Below are positions 45,422 through 55,189 of a DNA stretch of 64,000 bases, piece by piece. Source of the DNA: Glycomyces fuscus (lineage in GTDB: Bacteria; Actinomycetota; Actinomycetes; Streptosporangiales; Streptosporangiaceae). The notes under the pieces were generated by a model. It was not told where the DNA came from. It saw only the letters and a list, made by a program, of their open reading frames with translations, and did not search any database. Both the position numbers and the translations under genes were made by a program. The DNA lies in contig NYMS01000018.1 in NCBI GenBank assembly GCA_002529455.1, positions 1-64,000 on the forward strand, given 5' to 3'. Every line of letters begins with the position of its first letter. The first letter of the stretch is position 1.

Positions 45422-46276
45422 TCAGCCGGAGGCGGTGGTGCGGACGCGGGTCAGCCGTTCGAGCCGCTCCCCGGTCCCGGTGCCGGGCCGCGGGTTGTGC
45501 AGCTCCAGACGCCAGTCCGGGCGGTCGGCCACGGTCAGGGTCGTCTTGTCGAAGACCAGGTCACCGGCTTCGGGGTGCAGGACCGCCTTCACCGTCTGGA
45601 CGTGGCCGCCCACGTCGTGACGCGCCCACAGCCCGGCGAACTCGGGGCTCACGGAGCTGAGGTCGTCCACCAGCCGGCCGAACTCCGGGTCGTCGGGGAA
45701 ACGCGCCGCGTCGGCCCGGAAGGCGGCGACGACGGTGGGTGCGACCGACACCCAGTGCAGGTGCAGGGCGCGGTACCGGGTGTTGGTGAAGAACGTGACC
45801 AGGCAGTTGTGGTCGGTGTCGCCGTAGCCGAACACCGTCCGCGCCGCGTCGTTGAAGGCGAGCAGGTTCCAGTACCGGTCCTGCAACATCGCGGGCCGGG
45901 GCGCCCACGCGTCGATCAGGTGCCGCAGCTCCGGGGTGACCGAGGAGTCACGCGCCCCGCGGGCCCGCGGCGGGTTGAGACCGGACAGGACGTAGAGGTG
46001 CGCGCGTTCGGGTTCGGTCAGGCGCAGCGCCCGGCTGATCGCGTCGAGTACCTCGACCGAGACGTTGATGTCGCGGCCCTGTTCGAGCCAGGTGTACCAG
46101 GAGACGCCGACCCCGGCCAGCACGGCGACCTCCTCGCGCCGCAGGCCCGGTGTCCGGCGCCTGCCCCCGGCGGCCATGCCCACGTCGCCGGGGGTGAGCC
46201 GAGCCCGGCGCGTGCGCAGGAAGTCGCGGAGCTGCTCGCGTCGGCTCCGCGCCACGGCGGGGGATTCGCTGGCCAT
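45422..46276 (-). CDS. XRE family regulator with MmyB-like ligand domain
   Basis: A 284-residue protein of the MmyB type. The N-terminal helix-turn-helix (about 15-95) begins REQLRDFLRTRRARLTP and contains TPGLRREEVAVLAGVGVSWYTWLEQGRDI; the C-terminal PAS-like MmyB ligand-binding domain follows (about 105-270; RYWNLLAFNDAA, VDDLSSVSPEFAGLWARHDV, PEAGDLVF). In Streptomyces such proteins regulate antibiotic genes or neighbouring SDRs. The SDR encoded 122 bp downstream on the same strand is the likely partner. Confidence 0.92.
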   Translation of the reverse strand: MASESPAVARSRREQLRDFLRTRRARLTPGDVGMAAGGRRRTPGLRREEVAVLAGVGVSWYTWLEQGRDINVSVEVLDAISRALRLTEPERAHLYVLSGLNPPRARGARDSSVTPELRHLIDAWAPRPAMLQDRYWNLLAFNDAARTVFGYGDTDHNCLVTFFTNTRYRALHLHWVSVAPTVVAAFRADAARFPDDPEFGRLVDDLSSVSPEFAGLWARHDVGGHVQTVKAVLHPEAGDLVFDKTTLTVADRPDWRLELHNPRPGTGTGERLERLTRVRTTASG

Positions 46277-46901
46277 GTGTCATGGTAACCACGGCCGAGG
46301 CGGACCCCTGGGGAGCGGGACCCCGTGGAGCGGGTACCGCCCCTGCGAGGGTGCGCGGGCCCCGCCCCCGCGCTCGCTCCGGGCAGCGCGGGAACGACGG
46401 GGTCCTTGGCGCCTACGCCAGTGCCGCCCGGGTCCGTTCCTGCGATCATGACCGCTCTGACCTGGGGTTTCCCGTGCTCGGGGCCGCTGGTCGATCGGCT
46501 CGGGGCCTCCTGGACGGGGCAGGTCCCAGGTGAGGTTTCTCTTCCAACCCGTACTGTTCCGAATTTTTGGCACTTCTCGTTCTTTTCGCGGTGGGGCCGT
46601 CGGAACTCCGTGGCCCACGATCGTGGAGTGGGATGATTCAAATCGTTCCGAACTCGCACATCGGGAACTATTGGTAAATCAGCCGCAGGGCCGTGGTCCT
46701 CTTTTCCTGTCTCGGCGGTTCGATGCCGGGATCTCGGGGGCCCTGTGTACAGTCCCCTCCTGTGGACAGGGGGCTGGGTTCCGTCTCGGGCCTCCGGTCC
46801 GCTTGGACGATGTGGAAATACTGATCACGGGCGGCCGGGGAATGAGTACCCACTTGTATTCCATTCCCGGTCGGATGTTCAATCCAGAGAGAGCACCCTA
46901 G
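46277..46901. other. Long intergenic region before the ice-binding-like gene
   Basis: About 620 bp, AT-richer on the right, with no supported gene. Near 46841-46873 GGGAATG and CATTCCC form a weak stem. The long leader could hold a regulatory RNA, but I found no known riboswitch signature (no ydaO-like or TPP-like core). Confidence 0.4.
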
Positions 46902-47972
46902 ATGAAAGCTACCTCCGTGCGAGCTTGTCGATTTTCGCCTCCTTCTCTTCTAGCGGCGGCCGGATTCTCCCTCCTGATGGTTCTTGCCATGCTGGGCCTC
47001 ACACCGACCGGCGCCCAGGCGCAACCGGCGCCGGTGGAGCTCGGTACCGCGGACAGTTTCGCTGTCCTGGCCGGTCAGACGGTCACCAACACCGGGCCCA
47101 CCGTCATTACGGGGGACCTGGGAGTGCACCCGGGAACCGCGGTGACCGGATTCCCCCCGGGAACCGTCAACGGATCGGTGCACATCGCGGACGCCGTCGC
47201 CCTCCAGGCCCAGGAGGACCTGACCACCGCGTACAACGACGCCGCCGGGCGTGCTGCGACCGCCAGTGTCTCCGGTGACCTCGGGGGGCAGACATTCGTC
47301 CCCGGCGTCTACAACGCCAGTTCGTCGCTCGGACTGACCGGAACAGTGACGCTGGACGCCCAGGGGGATCCCGACGCGGCCTTCATCTTCCAGGTCGGCT
47401 CCACGCTCATCACCGCGTCGGCCAGCGACGTCAACCTGATCAACGGCGCCCAGGCGTGCAACGTCTTCTGGCAGGTCGGGAGCTCGGCGACGCTGGGGAC
47501 CAACTCCACCTTCGTGGGCAACATCCTGGCCCTGACGTCGATCACTGCGAACAGCGGTGCCACGGTCGACGGTCGTCTGCTGGCTCGCAACGGTGCGGTC
47601 ACGCTCGACAACAACGTGATCCAGAGGGCTGACTGCGCCGACGACGGCAACGGCGACGGCGACGGCAACGGCGACGGGAACGGCAACGGCGACGGTGACG
47701 GGAACGGCGATGGCGACGGGAACGGTGACGGGAACGGCGACGGCGACGGGAACGGCAACGGCGACGGTGACGGGAACGGCGATGGCGACGGGAACGGTGA
47801 CGGGAACGGCGACGGCGACGGTGACGGGAACGGTGATGGGAACGGCGACGGCGACGGTGACGGGAACGGTGATGGGAACGGCGACGGTGACGGGAACGGG
47901 AACGGCGACGGGAACGGAAACGGCGGTGGAAACGGCAAGGGGGACGGCTACGGTTACATGAACGGTTACTAA
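46902..47972 (+). CDS. Secreted ice-binding-like (DUF3494) protein with Gly/Asp/Asn tail
   Basis: A 356-residue exported protein. The signal peptide (about 1-41) ends at AQA. The DUF3494 domain (about 45-245) has the family pattern [63 protein letters not shown] and [14 protein letters not shown]; the fold is a discontinuous beta-solenoid. Family members bind ice or act as adhesins. From about residue 246 onward the protein is almost only GDGNGDG-type repeats, ending GYGYMNGY. The tail could bind calcium or span the cell wall. It is a single-gene unit. Confidence 0.88.
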   Translation: MKATSVRACRFSPPSLLAAAGFSLLMVLAMLGLTPTGAQAQPAPVELGTADSFAVLAGQTVTNTGPTVITGDLGVHPGTAVTGFPPGTVNGSVHIADAVALQAQEDLTTAYNDAAGRAATASVSGDLGGQTFVPGVYNASSSLGLTGTVTLDAQGDPDAAFIFQVGSTLITASASDVNLINGAQACNVFWQVGSSATLGTNSTFVGNILALTSITANSGATVDGRLLARNGAVTLDNNVIQRADCADDGNGDGDGNGDGNGNGDGDGNGDGDGNGDGNGDGDGNGNGDGDGNGDGDGNGDGNGDGDGDGNGDGNGDGDGDGNGDGNGDGDGNGNGDGNGNGGGNGKGDGYGYMNGY

Positions 47973-48074
47973 GGCGACGTTCGAGTTCGGGAAGAGAAGC
48001 TTCGATCCCCTACCCTCTCCGGGCTCGAAGCGAGGCCTTCCTCCGGCTCACCCGTAACCCGATGGACTCATGGA

Positions 48075-48110
48075 TCTGGCCGCTTCACCCCTGGTGGTGA
48101 GGCGGCCAGA
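48075..48110. terminator. Terminator after the ice-binding-like gene
   Basis: TCTGGCCGCTTCACC and GGTGAGGCGGCCAGA pair with a single G-T wobble across a 6-nt loop, 102 bp after the stop. Confidence 0.7.
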
Positions 48111-48425
48111 CCATATTCATCCTCCACCGTGATGCTGATCCAGGAAGGGGCAGGAACCGCTGGGAAGGCGTCGTTCTCGGAGGACAGGATGTCCGGCCTG
48201 GTCGCTCAGCAGGACATTGCGTGATGCCATCGAGAGGTTGTGGCGGTGGCCTTGGCGGTTCGGTTCGGCGTGGACCCTGTGGGTGGAGGGTTGTGGCTGG
48301 AACGGCAGTATGAGGTCTTGTAAGGCCATGTTGCGCATACAGGGCGTTCTGCTGGTGCCGGTAGTGGAGAGAGCTGTCCCTGGGCGCCCACGTGCGACGG
48401 AACCTGAGGACGAACCACCAGAACC
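48111..48425. other. Intergenic region before the PQQ-propeller membrane protein
   Basis: About 315 bp with no gene I can support. The stretch before 48426 has no clear ribosome site for an earlier start. Confidence 0.4.
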
Positions 48426-50159
48426 ATGAAGACTGTCCGTAGACACCTGCCCGTGTCGGGAGGCCTGATCGGTCTCCTGCCCCTGCTCCTCCCTCTGCTC
48501 CTCACCTGGGCCGGAACGTCTCACGTGTCGGCTCCGCCGTACGTGCTCTACGGGCCCTTGGCCGTCGCGGTGGTGTTCGTGGTCGCCTGGCTCCGGGACG
48601 TGCGCGCGGAGGCCGACGAGGCTTCCGCAGTGAGGTCGGTCCTGCTCTGGGCATCCCTGGGGACCGCGGCCCTGGTCGTGGCCGTCGCCCTCTCCCACGT
48701 GAGCGGTTACGCGGAGGCCGAACTCCTCCCCGGAGAGCGGTACCGGCTCATGCCGACCGTGGTGGCCACCGTCGCGGCGGGCGGACTCCAGGTGCTCCTC
48801 GCGGCGGTCGCGATCCTGCTCGACCGCAGGGAACACGCCGTTCCCGGTGGGACGGTGGCGGTGTCCGTGGCGGCGGTGGCGGCACTGGTGGTTTCCGCCG
48901 GAGCGGGAGTGGTGGCCGAGAGGACACTCCGGCCCCCGCGACCTGGGGTGGAACATCTGGTCGCGGGCATCGGGTCCGAGGCCCGGGAGGTTCCAGCCGG
49001 GATCGAGGGGGTGCCGCGTGCCCTGGATCTCCCCCGCGGCGCGGTCTGGGAGGTGGAGGCGATCACCCCGGGGGCGCTGTTCGAGCTCAGCGACGGGGTG
49101 ATGGCGGTGGATCCCGTCACCGGTGACGAGCTGTGGCGGTACCGTTCGCCCGGAACGGACACCCGGACCCTGGTCGCCGCGGACGGGGACTCGCTTGTCG
49201 TGGAGGAGTATCCCCCCTCGACCGACGAGGACCTCGGCCCCGCGACGGTGCGGGTCACCCTGGACGCGACGAACGGCCGTGTCCTGCACCGTTCCGAGGA
49301 TGGCCAGAGGCTCCTGGCGGACGAGGTCTCCCCGGTGGCGCACGACTCCCAGAACGCGGATCCGCTGGAGGGCGAGAGCGTCGTCGTGCGGACGCAGGCG
49401 CAGGTTCCGCTGGAGGTGTACGGGGCGTCCTCGGGTGCCCTGCTGTGGAGGTTCCAGGAAACCCCGGACTGTGTCCCCGACGGGGAGGACTCCGTTCTCG
49501 ACCTCGAGGTCACCCGAGACCTGGTCCTCGCGTCGGTCCGATGCCCGGCCGGTGGGGCGGGCGGGTCCGTTCCCGTGGTGCACGCCTTCGACGCGGACAC
49601 CGGTGAACTGCTGTGGACGCACGAAGCCGGGAACTCGAATGGCCGCGCGGGCAGTGCCCTCACGGTCTCCTCCGACGGCGCCGTGCTCTACCGCTACGAC
49701 GTCCATTCCGACGCGTACTCCACCGTCGACACCCGGACGGGTGAGGAGCAGGCGACTGGCACGTGGCAGGACCCCCGCCCGAGTCGGGACTGGCTGGAGA
49801 GGGACCTTTGGGAGGAGGTGCTCGGGGACGGCGTGCTTCTGGGGTCGGATCCGACCTTGACCCTCACCGACGCCCGCGGGGAACCTGCGCACACGGTGGA
49901 GCTTCCCGCGGTGGACGGGCATCGGAGCCTCGCCGCCACGGGGGAGGAGCTGTACACGGTTACCCGGCCCCGGGACGGTGACCGGCTGGTGGAGCTGACG
50001 GTTCACCCCTGGGACGGCGCGGCTTCCCGCACGGTCGAGAACGTCCTGGGCAGGGAGTTGGCCGAGGAGGAGGCGGCCGGGGTGTGTGTGGTTCCAGGGG
50101 GCGTCATCGTCTACGCGGTCGATTCCGGCACGATCACCTCCGCAGTGGCGGTGGCCTGA
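48426..50159 (+). CDS. Membrane-anchored PQQ-like beta-propeller protein
   Basis: A 577-residue protein with four hydrophobic helices in the first 165 residues (about 10-30, 40-58, 75-95 and 105-165), then a soluble domain of PQQ-like propeller repeats (ELSDGVMAVDPVTGDELWRYR, VYGASSGALLWRF, AFDADTGELLWTH, VDTRTGEEQ). The propeller probably faces outside and may serve as a scaffold; no PQQ-binding enzyme residues are evident. Similar design, without the helices but with a lipobox, is seen in the protein at 61450. Function unknown. Confidence 0.82.
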   Translation: MKTVRRHLPVSGGLIGLLPLLLPLLLTWAGTSHVSAPPYVLYGPLAVAVVFVVAWLRDVRAEADEASAVRSVLLWASLGTAALVVAVALSHVSGYAEAELLPGERYRLMPTVVATVAAGGLQVLLAAVAILLDRREHAVPGGTVAVSVAAVAALVVSAGAGVVAERTLRPPRPGVEHLVAGIGSEAREVPAGIEGVPRALDLPRGAVWEVEAITPGALFELSDGVMAVDPVTGDELWRYRSPGTDTRTLVAADGDSLVVEEYPPSTDEDLGPATVRVTLDATNGRVLHRSEDGQRLLADEVSPVAHDSQNADPLEGESVVVRTQAQVPLEVYGASSGALLWRFQETPDCVPDGEDSVLDLEVTRDLVLASVRCPAGGAGGSVPVVHAFDADTGELLWTHEAGNSNGRAGSALTVSSDGAVLYRYDVHSDAYSTVDTRTGEEQATGTWQDPRPSRDWLERDLWEEVLGDGVLLGSDPTLTLTDARGEPAHTVELPAVDGHRSLAATGEELYTVTRPRDGDRLVELTVHPWDGAASRTVENVLGRELAEEEAAGVCVVPGGVIVYAVDSGTITSAVAVA

Positions 50160-50183
50160 TCCCCGGCCGGGTAGCGGAACGCG

Positions 50184-50225
50184 GCGGAGGCGCCGGAGCG
50201 CCCCAGGGTGCCCCGGCGCCTCCGC
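50184..50225. terminator. Terminator after the PQQ-propeller gene
   Basis: Perfect 13-bp arms (GCGGAGGCGCCGG and complement) enclose a 16-nt loop 25 bp after the stop. Confidence 0.75.
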
Positions 50226-50526
50226 GCTTCACGAGGCGGGAAAGCCGGGTAGGTCCGGAACGGTCGCCACCTGCACCGGGTGAGACGCTCAGAGGTGAGG
50301 ACAAGGAGGGCCCGACGCCGGGTCCGACGTCGTTTCAGAGGTGGAGGAACACCGCGGGCTGACGCGGGTCGCCGGTGAGGCGGCCGAGCGCCTTGTCGTA
50401 GAGGGGATCGGCTCCGCCGAACAGGACCGAGGGGGCGTCCGGTCGCCTGGCAGGGCCGCGAGAGGCCACGGGGTTCGGTGCGACCGCCCTCCGGGGAGTG
50501 TCCGTACGGGGCGCTACCGTCCGCCC
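50226..50526. other. Intergenic region
   Basis: About 300 bp with no supported gene. Several short frames on both strands lack ribosome sites and family features. Confidence 0.35.
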
Positions 50527-51027
50527 ATGACCGAGCTCTCCCTTCCTCCGATGCTGGAGGACCTCAGGAAGACCACTGGCGCCCGGGACATGGACTTCGA
50601 GATGTACGAGGCGTTCGAGCACCCCGACGAGACCGCGTGGTGGTACCGGTTGTGGACCGGGAACAAGGAGGTCGACGGGAGCGGGTTCCGCTTCTTCGGT
50701 ACGGAGGCCTCGGGCGGCTATACCGGCCTGTGGCTGGTCCGTGAGGGGCGAACCCTGACCGAGCAGCCCGTGGTCTTCCTCGGGTCGGAGGGGGAGCGCG
50801 CGGTCATGGCCGCCGACGTCGGGGCGTTCTTGTGGCTGGTGGCCCAGGGGTACGGGCCGTGTGAGGCCATGGGGTGGAGCGACGGACCCTGTGAGCCCGA
50901 TCCCGACGCCCTGGAGACCGCCCGGCGGTACGCCCCTGACGCCCGCCGCGACCCGGAGGAGATCCTCGGGCGGGCCCGGGAGGAGTTCCCGGACTTCCAC
51001 GAGTACATCGACGCGCAGTGCCGTTGA
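50527..51027 (+). CDS. Hypothetical protein, possibly SMI1/KNR4 (SUKH)-like
   Basis: A 166-residue acidic, Trp-rich soluble protein. The order of FRFFGTEASGGYTGLWLV, PVVFLGSEG and VGAFLWLVAQGYGPCEA recalls SUKH immunity proteins (SMI1/KNR4), where a GxxxGG strand precedes an xVxLxSEG strand and a helix. That assignment is tentative. ATG 50527 lacks a strong ribosome site. Immunity-type genes are common in this half of the window, but no toxin gene is next to it. Confidence 0.6.
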   Translation: MTELSLPPMLEDLRKTTGARDMDFEMYEAFEHPDETAWWYRLWTGNKEVDGSGFRFFGTEASGGYTGLWLVREGRTLTEQPVVFLGSEGERAVMAADVGAFLWLVAQGYGPCEAMGWSDGPCEPDPDALETARRYAPDARRDPEEILGRAREEFPDFHEYIDAQCR

Positions 51028-51099
51028 GCAGGGGACCCGACGGCTCCGAGCGGTGGCCGTGCGAAAGGTGCTCACACGGGTCCAGGGCTGCGTAGGCCC

Positions 51100-51200
51100 C
51101 CGGTGCCGCCTGACGTCGGGCTGTTCCGGAGCTGCGGAGCATCATCGGAGCACGGAGCACACCGACGGCTGGCGGCGTCCGATGACACCTCGCGAGGTCC
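51100..51200. repeat. Decayed copy of the att-flank repeat
   Basis: About 100 bp resemble the sequence following the tRNA-Arg fragments at 55.58-55.67 and 63.34-63.43 kb (GGAG...CTGCGGAGCA, GGAGCACA, GGCGGCGTCCGATG-CACCTCGCGAGGT). The tRNA piece itself is absent here, so this is the oldest-looking trace of the same integration system. Confidence 0.65.
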
Positions 51201-51255
51201 TTGCCGACCACGGAACGGCGGCGGTTCCCCGCCCTGGACGGTGGCCGGCGCAGCG

Positions 51256-51582
51256 CTACTCCCGGCCGGCTTCGGCGTTCCTGAGATCTTCGAGCAGCCG
51301 GAGAGAACCCTCCAGTTCGTGCCGGTGCACGGCAGGACGCTCTTCCGCGGGAGCCGTCCTGATGTCGACGGCTCGGGTGATGGTTTCGAGAGCTTCTTCG
51401 GCCCGATCCAGAGCGCTCAAGTACAGAGATCGGTTGTACAGGGCTCTGGCGAGGTCGGGCAGGTGGGCGTCCGGGCGCCGTTCGGCGAGTGCCTGGTAGT
51501 GGTGGACGGCCTGGGCGGCGGCCTCGAATGCCTCCTCGGCGTATACCGGGCCGACCGTGTCCTGGACGGCGACCCCTTCCAC
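51256..51582 (-). pseudogene. TPR-repeat protein fragment
   Basis: A 108-residue frame holding two to three tetratricopeptide-like helices (AFEAAAQAVHHYQALAERRP, LARALYNRSLYLSALDRAEEALETITRAV). These match the tails of large actinomycete TPR/NB-ARC regulators. N-terminal domains are missing, so it is read as a remnant. Confidence 0.55.
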
Positions 51583-51677
51583 GTCGCCCCGGGGGGATCG
51601 ACGTCTTCGCGCAAGTCGACCGCGCCTGACACAGAAATCGAGGAGACCACCGGCGGCCAGTGCGTCAGGATCTGAGC

Positions 51678-52544
51678 ATGGAGATATCCGACGTTACCCG
51701 TGCGATGGCGGCTGCGACTTCGGTCGCCGCATCGCTCGGCCTCCCGGTCAGCGGCGCGACCGTGCTCCACAACTCGAACAAGCTGGCACTGCGGCTGACG
51801 CCATGCGACGTCTTCGCCCGGGTCTCCCCTGTGGGACAGGAGGTCGCACGGTTCGAAGTCGAGCTCGCCCAGCGGCTCACCGAGGTCGGATGCCCGGTGT
51901 GTCCTTTGGAGCCCCGGGCGGACCCGCGTGTGTACACGCACGATGGCTTCACGGTGACGCTGTGGACCTACTACGAGCCCGTGACACCTCACGTCTCACC
52001 AGTCGACTGCGCCAAGGCGCTGGAACTGCTGCACGTCGGCATGCGCGAGGTCGATGTGCCGAGCCCGCGGTTCACGGACCGGATCACGGAGGCGGAGGAC
52101 ATCGTCGCCGACCCGGACCGCTCGCCGGAGCTGGCCGACGCGGACCGCGTCTTCCTCAGCGGCAGACTGGCGAGCCTGCGACGGACGATCGAGGAACGGG
52201 GCGCCGTGGAGCAGCTGCTCCACGGCGAGCCGCATCCAGGCAACGTGCTCAGCACGAGGAACGGTCCGTTGTTCATCGACCTCGAGACGTGCTGCCGCGG
52301 CCCCGTCGAGTTCGACCTCGCCCATGTTCCCGAGGCGGTCTGCGAGCACTACCCCAACATCGACCAAGGACTGCTGGACGAGTGCCGACAGCTCGTCCTC
52401 GCGATGGTCGCGGCGTGGCGTTGGGATCGTGGCGACGAGTTCCCGAAGGGGAGGCTGTTCGGAGAAGAACTCCTGCGCGCGCTGCACGACGGTCCTCCCT
52501 GGCCGACACTCGACACGGTGAACAAGCGACTGGGTGGCCTGTAG
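51678..52544 (+). CDS. APH-type phosphotransferase
   Basis: A 288-residue kinase-fold protein of the aminoglycoside phosphotransferase/choline kinase group. The catalytic loop and Mg-binding segment are visible as LLHGEPHPGNVL (about 176-187) and LFIDLETCC (about 193-201), where Asp of HGD is replaced by Glu: HGEPHPGN is a known variant in this group. It transfers phosphate from ATP to a small hydroxylated molecule; resistance or metabolic roles are both possible. ATG 51678 has GATCTGAG upstream, only a weak ribosome site. Confidence 0.85.
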   Translation: MEISDVTRAMAAATSVAASLGLPVSGATVLHNSNKLALRLTPCDVFARVSPVGQEVARFEVELAQRLTEVGCPVCPLEPRADPRVYTHDGFTVTLWTYYEPVTPHVSPVDCAKALELLHVGMREVDVPSPRFTDRITEAEDIVADPDRSPELADADRVFLSGRLASLRRTIEERGAVEQLLHGEPHPGNVLSTRNGPLFIDLETCCRGPVEFDLAHVPEAVCEHYPNIDQGLLDECRQLVLAMVAAWRWDRGDEFPKGRLFGEELLRALHDGPPWPTLDTVNKRLGGL

Positions 52545-52834
52545 AAGTCGCCGAAGGCCGCATGGGAGCTGCAAGCAACCCGACGGCGAGGCTCCGAGGT
52601 CCTTCAGCCGGCGCCGGGAGCCTCGATCGACTGTCACGAGCGGCGGGTCCGTCCATCGACCACCTCCAGATCCTCATCGGCCTGGCCGAAGGCGCCTACG
52701 GGGCAGGCCCCCTCACCTGGGGTGGTGGACATCGACCCAGGTCAACCTCTGTTGACTGGCGGTGGTGGTCGTCATACCGTGGGAGCGCGCAACCAGCCGG
52801 TCTGGCGGCGTCCCCCTGTGTGAAAGGCACCCAC

Positions 52835-53635
52835 ATGGCCATCATCCTGGTCACCGGAGCGTCGGACGGGCTCGGTCGCGCCCTGGCCGAGGACCTCGCA
52901 GCGGCAGGACACCAGCTCCTGCTCCACGGCCGCGACACCGAACGGCTCGCACGGGTCGCCGCGGACACCGGTGGCGAGGTCCTCAGGGCCGACCTGTCCT
53001 CCCTCGCCGAGACCAAGCGGCTCGCCGCCGAGGTCGCCGCCCGCCACGACCGGCTCGACGTGCTGGTCAACAACGCGGCGGTGGGCTTCCGGATCGACGG
53101 CGCCGAGCGCACGACCTCAGCCGACGGCCACGAGCTGCGCCTGGCGGTCAACTACCTGGCGCCGGTACTGCTCACGCGTGAGCTGTTGCCGCTGCTGCGC
53201 CGGTCCGCGCCCTCGCGGGTGGTCAACGTCGCCTCCCGGGGACAGCAGGAGTTCGACCTGGAGGACCCGCAGTTCGAACGCGACTTCACCGAACCCGCCG
53301 CCTACCGCCGGTCCAAGCTGGCCCTCATCAGCCACACCCTGGACCTGGCCGAGGAACTGGCCGACAGCGGGGTCACGGTCAACTCCCTGCACCCGGGGAC
53401 CTACATGGAGACCTCCCTGACCAGGGCCGCGGGCGTGGAGTTCCACGACTCCCTGGAGAAGGGGGTGGCGGCCACGCGCCGTCTGGTGGACGCGCCCGAG
53501 CTGGCGCGGGTCAGCGGACGCCACTTCGACGACGGTGTGGAGACGCCCCCCTCCGTCCCGGCCGCCCTCGACCCGGGGTACCGCCGTCGTCTCGCCGAGC
53601 TGACGAACGAACTGCTGGAGAAGTCCGGCGTCTGA
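52835..53635 (+). CDS. SDR family oxidoreductase (retinol-dehydrogenase-like)
   Basis: A 266-residue SDR: TGASDGLG (about 7-14), HGRD for NADP(H), NNAAVG (about 83-88), NVASRG and YRRSK as catalytic residues. The layout and the C-terminal part resemble the light-dependent/retinol dehydrogenase-like group of actinomycetes. ATG 52835 is preceded by GAAAGG. Substrate unknown. A long perfect hairpin follows 145 bp later. Confidence 0.9.
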   Translation: MAIILVTGASDGLGRALAEDLAAAGHQLLLHGRDTERLARVAADTGGEVLRADLSSLAETKRLAAEVAARHDRLDVLVNNAAVGFRIDGAERTTSADGHELRLAVNYLAPVLLTRELLPLLRRSAPSRVVNVASRGQQEFDLEDPQFERDFTEPAAYRRSKLALISHTLDLAEELADSGVTVNSLHPGTYMETSLTRAAGVEFHDSLEKGVAATRRLVDAPELARVSGRHFDDGVETPPSVPAALDPGYRRRLAELTNELLEKSGV

Positions 53636-53780
53636 CCGTCGGGGCGGAGCGGGCCGGCCCCCGGCCGGGTGCCGGACCCCGAGGGGAGCCGCAGGTGGCG
53701 CCCTTACCGGGCCGCTCCCGCCTGGTCCTGGTATGTGGGCGGGCTGGCTTTCAGCCTTCTTACGGCACAGGTGCCTCCGG

Positions 53781-53827
53781 AGCGGGGAGGCTGGTAGAAG
53801 ACCCACTCGAAAACCAGCCTCCCCGCT
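53781..53827. terminator. Perfect 15-bp hairpin before the small membrane protein gene
   Basis: AGCGGGGAGGCTGGT and its exact complement enclose 17 nt. It could end the SDR transcript; lying only 11 nt before the next ATG it could also attenuate that gene. Confidence 0.65.
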
Positions 53828-53838
53828 ACGGACATGAA

Positions 53839-54153
53839 ATGGATGCGTACATGCAGCAAGAGCGATCAAGGTTCGGTCATATGATGACGGCGCTCGCTAC
53901 CAGTCCGTTTCTCACACCGAAAGCTACTGGCGAGCGCCTGACCGAGAACTCCTCCATCAAAGACGTGCGAACCATGGCTGTCATCCCCTTGATGGCTGTA
54001 CCCCCGCTCGCGGCGCTTGGGCTGATGTCTGTCTACTGGAGAGACAGCATCGCAGGCGGAGTTCTGAGTGTCTTCCTTATTGTATTCTGCGTTCTCTTGA
54101 TGTCTGCCCCAAAATGGCATCTCCTTTTCAAAATGAAAAGAAGGCGGAGATGA
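53839..54153 (+). CDS. Small two-helix membrane protein, hypothetical
   Basis: A 104-residue protein with a soluble start (MDAYMQQERSRFGHMM), two hydrophobic helices (about 47-64 and 70-90) and a basic end (KMKRRRR), so both ends probably face the cytoplasm. No family recognised. AT-rich codons differ from those of the chromosome. No ribosome site is evident because the preceding hairpin occupies that region. Confidence 0.5.
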   Translation: MDAYMQQERSRFGHMMTALATSPFLTPKATGERLTENSSIKDVRTMAVIPLMAVPPLAALGLMSVYWRDSIAGGVLSVFLIVFCVLLMSAPKWHLLFKMKRRRR

Positions 54154-55189
54154 TAGCTGGGACTTGGAGGACTCCTGCTTTCAGGATCGGCAAGGCGAAT
54201 TCTGGGCGGAAGACGTACGCGAACACACCGACGCCGGTCTGGTCCAGGTCGTCTTCGGCTCCTCATGCGGACTGCCCGAGACCGCGATCGGTCTGCACTC
54301 GCCCCGCCAGGAGCGGGGCGACACCGGCCTCGGTCATGCCCTGGCGGTCGGTGACCTCGACGGCGACGGCTACGCCGACGTGGCCATCAGCGCCCAGGAC
54401 CACGTCGGAATCCTGTCGGGCCGCGCCGACCTGAGCGAGGCCGACGACCCGTCGGTGAGCGCGTTCTTGGCCACCCCCAGCCCCGGCGACACCGTCCAAG
54501 CACTGGAAGCCGCCGACATCGACGGCAACGGCCACCTGGACCTGGTGGTCTCCAGCTCACGCCAAGGCGAGGACGGGGCAGGGGACGTGTCGGTGTTCGC
54601 CGGTTCGGCCGATGGCCTGGCCGCCCGACCGCTCAACGAACCCCTCACCCTGGAAGACTTCACCGCGGTGATCGCAGCCGGAGACGTCAACGCGGACGGC
54701 TACGCCGACGTGGTGGCCGCACCCGGTAACGGTCATACCATCCGGATCCTGGCGGGCTCGGCACAAGGCCTGACCAGCTAGGGCACCGAACTGGACGAGG
54801 GGCGGGGCTCAGGCGCGGTCGCGGTGGGCGACACCACCGTGCAGGCCGCAGACGGCGGCGCTGACGAGGGTGGGATGGACGTGCTCTACGGCGGCCCGAA
54901 CTGGCTGGACGGGCGCGAGCAGTCCCTCACCCAGGACTCCCCGGACGTGGCGGGTGTGTCCGAGGCCGGGGATGAGATGGGCGCGGAGGTGACCCTGATC
55001 GACGTGAACGGTGACGGGCACCGGGACCTGGTGGCCGGGGTGCCGGGGGAGAACACCGGCAACGGCGCCATCACCCTGCTCTACGCCACCGCCGACGGCC
55101 TCACCGGACAGGGCTCGCTGACCTTCGGCGGCGCCACACTGAGGTTGGACGGAACCAGTGCCGAGTTCGGGCGGGGGCTGTCCCGGTAG
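54148..55189 (+). pseudogene. FG-GAP repeat protein remnant with internal stop
   Basis: The frame encodes tandem FG-GAP/VCBS blades with calcium loops (GDLDGDGYADVAIS, DIDGNGHLDLVVSS, GDVNADGYADVVAAP, DVNGDGHRDLVAGVPG). It is interrupted by TAG at 54779-54781 and continues in frame to 55189. No start or signal peptide exists upstream, where the sequence overlaps the small membrane protein gene. Complete relatives are secreted integrin-like propellers of about 400-500 residues; this is a decayed copy. Confidence 0.8.

Noticed and set aside
46277..46901. Riboswitch in the long leader of the ice-binding-like gene
   Set aside because: No known aptamer core was recognised; only weak stems.
47309..47938. 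Antisense frame of Pro/Phe/Ser repeats under the ice-binding-like gene
   Set aside because: It is the reverse reading of the GDGN repeats and has no independent support.
47640..47940. CRISPR array
   Set aside because: The repeats are coding tandem GDGN units with no spacers.
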